This document shows positions 6,855 through 7,459 of a stretch of DNA of 7,459 bases, in pieces. The notes under the pieces were generated by a model. That model saw only the letters and a program-made list of their open reading frames with translations. It did no database searches and was not told the DNA's origin. This stretch comes from Lachnospiraceae bacterium. GTDB taxonomy: Bacteria > Bacillota > Clostridia > Lachnospirales > Lachnospiraceae. Location of the stretch: assembly GCA_900772685.1 (NCBI GenBank), contig CAAGRP010000270.1, forward strand, positions 1 to 7,459, read 5' to 3'. A program made the translations under genes and the position numbers. Positions within the stretch are counted from its first letter, which is position 1. Each line of letters opens with the position of its first letter.

Positions 6855-6921
6855 ATGGCAAGAATCAAAGGCGGATTAAACGCAAAGAAAAAACATAACA
6901 GAACTCTTAAACTTGCAAAAG
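6855..6921 (+). pseudogene. rplT: 50S ribosomal protein L20, 5' fragment (22 of about 117 codons)
   Basis: The first 22 residues are textbook L20, a protein that nucleates large-subunit assembly. In intact L20 the next residues would be about GYRGARSK; here the frame continues ERENAITKEHG instead. The position 24 bases after rpmI and the strong ribosome binding site show this is the true rplT start of the operon. About 95 residues are missing. Confidence 0.93.
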
Positions 6922-7349
6922 AAAGAGAAAACGCCATCACAAAAGAACATGGCTGTGTATTTGTGATGCAAATTGGTGATAAATTATCAAATAACGAAAA
7001 ACACGATGGACGTGCACCAGACTATGATGATTGGACACTAAACGGAGATATTTTATTTTGGTATGAACCACTACAAAGTGCTCTGGAAATCTCTTCTATG
7101 GGTATTCGTGTGGATGAAGATACATTGCTAGAACAATTGAAAAAAGAAAACTGTTTGGAAAGATGTGAACTTCCTTTCCATAAAGCCATTCTAAATAAAG
7201 AATTGCCATATACTTTAGGTGGAGGAATTGGTCAATCTAGATTATGTATGCTTCTATTAAAAAAAGCACATATCGGTGAAGTTCAGGCAAGTTTATGGCC
7301 TAAAGACATGATTGATACATGCTTAAAAAATAATATTCAAATCTTGTAG
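6855..7349 (+). CDS. Chimeric reading frame: L20 N-terminus joined to AsnA C-terminus
   Basis: A single open frame of 164 codons made of two unrelated parts. Residues 1-22 (MARIKGGLNAKKKHNRTLKL + AK) are the N-terminal extension of ribosomal protein L20. Residues 23-164 are the C-terminal portion of aspartate-ammonia ligase AsnA. No known family has this layout. The L20 start has a proper ribosome binding site (AGGAGGA 6840-6846, 8 bases before ATG). The L20 globular domain, which binds 23S rRNA and would also bind the operon leader, is absent; the N-terminal part of AsnA (about 200 residues) is absent too, so neither activity is expected. Base and codon use change at the join. It is most likely an assembly chimera; a genuine genomic fusion is the less likely alternative. 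Confidence 0.8.
   Translation: MARIKGGLNAKKKHNRTLKLAKERENAITKEHGCVFVMQIGDKLSNNEKHDGRAPDYDDWTLNGDILFWYEPLQSALEISSMGIRVDEDTLLEQLKKENCLERCELPFHKAILNKELPYTLGGGIGQSRLCMLLLKKAHIGEVQASLWPKDMIDTCLKNNIQIL
6916..6921 (+). other. Junction between unrelated sequences (microhomology)
   Basis: L20 genes normally read ...LAKG here (GCAAAAGG-type), and AsnA genes normally read ...PKERENA (CCAAAAGAAAGA-type). The bases CAAAAG could belong to either parent, so the exact breakpoint cannot be placed more finely than this short overlap. The parental sequences are inferred from family conservation. Confidence 0.75.
6916..7349 (+). pseudogene. asnA: Aspartate-ammonia ligase (asparagine synthetase A), 3' fragment
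   Basis: AsnA makes asparagine from aspartate, ammonia and ATP and has a class II aminoacyl-tRNA-synthetase-like fold. About 142 C-terminal residues of a usual 330-340 are present: ERENAITKEHG, RAPDYDDW, LNGDILFWYEPL, ELSSMGIRVD-type EISSMGIRVDEDTL, the ATP-binding GGGIGQSRL (class II motif 3 equivalent) and HIGEVQASLWPKDM, ending at TAG 7347-7349. The C-terminal half shows no frameshift. Missing are the first ~200 residues, including the aspartate-binding part. Codons (TTA, TTG and CTA for Leu; AT-rich thirds) differ from the upstream genes. A Rho-independent terminator overlaps the stop, as at the natural end of a transcription unit. Confidence 0.93.
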
Positions 7350-7369
7350 GACACATGTCCTACTTTTTT
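7346..7369 (+). terminator. Rho-independent terminator after asnA
   Basis: GTAGGAC (7346-7352) and GTCCTAC (7357-7363) form a perfect seven-pair stem around ACAT, followed by six T (7364-7369) and more A/T. The stem includes the asnA stop codon. The opposite strand lacks a clear T-tract after the stem, so it acts mainly for the plus strand. Confidence 0.85.
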
Positions 7370-7459
7370 ATTATTGTTCCATTTGAATTGGATGTATAAT
7401 GATCAAATTTTAAATCAGATACACTACATCCTTCTAATTCAATATTTCCATCACGAACA
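7360..7459 (-). CDS. Possible 3' end of a convergent gene, unknown product
   Basis: On the minus strand a frame is open from the window edge (7458) to a TAG at 7362-7360, giving 32 residues that begin VRDGNIELEGCSVSDLKFDH. The other two minus-strand frames contain early stops. The stop lies inside the asnA terminator stem, a common layout for convergent genes. The fragment is short and AT-rich, so an open frame by chance is quite possible. I do not recognise the family. Confidence 0.35.
   Translation of the reverse strand, partial: VRDGNIELEGCSVSDLKFDHYTSNSNGTIIKK

Noticed and set aside
6855..7349. L20-AsnA as a functional new fusion protein or regulatory system
   Set aside because: Both partners lack essential parts, the composition changes at the join, and a microhomology junction near a contig end is explained more simply by misassembly.

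Overview
The left 6.9 kb of this window looks like a chromosomal housekeeping region of a low-to-mid GC Gram-positive anaerobe. A member of the Clostridia, probably Lachnospiraceae, fits best. This rests on strong AGGAGG-type ribosome binding sites, heavy AGA/ATA/GGA codon use, tight gene packing and the protein families present. No database search was possible, so the family-level placement is inference.

Positions 1-5857 hold six co-directional genes with gaps of 2 to 35 bases: the 3' end of prfA (release factor 1), a sugar-phosphate nucleotidyltransferase, glmM (phosphoglucosamine mutase), a TPR-repeat lipoprotein, hflX (ribosome-associated GTPase) and a DegV-family fatty-acid-binding protein that starts at TTG. 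No terminator is visible between them, so they may form one long transcript linking translation termination and ribosome rescue with amino-sugar activation for the cell wall.

Positions 5858-6102 are a non-coding leader. It has a likely promoter (TTGACA at 5871), a strong GC hairpin, a Rho-independent terminator at 5989-6019, and an upstream copy of the terminator's 3' arm that can form a competing antiterminator pairing. Its position ahead of infC-rpmI-rplT matches the L20 autoregulatory leader of Firmicutes. infC almost certainly starts at an ATT codon at 6103, the non-canonical start known for IF3. rpmI (L35) follows intact.

The right end is anomalous. rplT starts normally at 6855, but only its first 22 codons are present. 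At about 6916-6921 the reading frame passes, in frame and across a short CAAAAG-type microhomology, into the C-terminal ~142 residues of an asparagine synthetase A (AsnA). From there to the window end the DNA is more AT-rich, with different codon use, its own Rho-independent terminator and possibly the tail of a convergent gene. The simplest reading is a chimeric contig that joins two genomes (a Lachnospiraceae-like one and a more AT-rich Firmicute). A real rearrangement cannot be excluded from sequence alone. I see no mobile element, CRISPR array, tRNA or rRNA, and no convincing new biological system. The notable signals are the L20/AsnA junction, the attenuator leader and the ATT start of infC.
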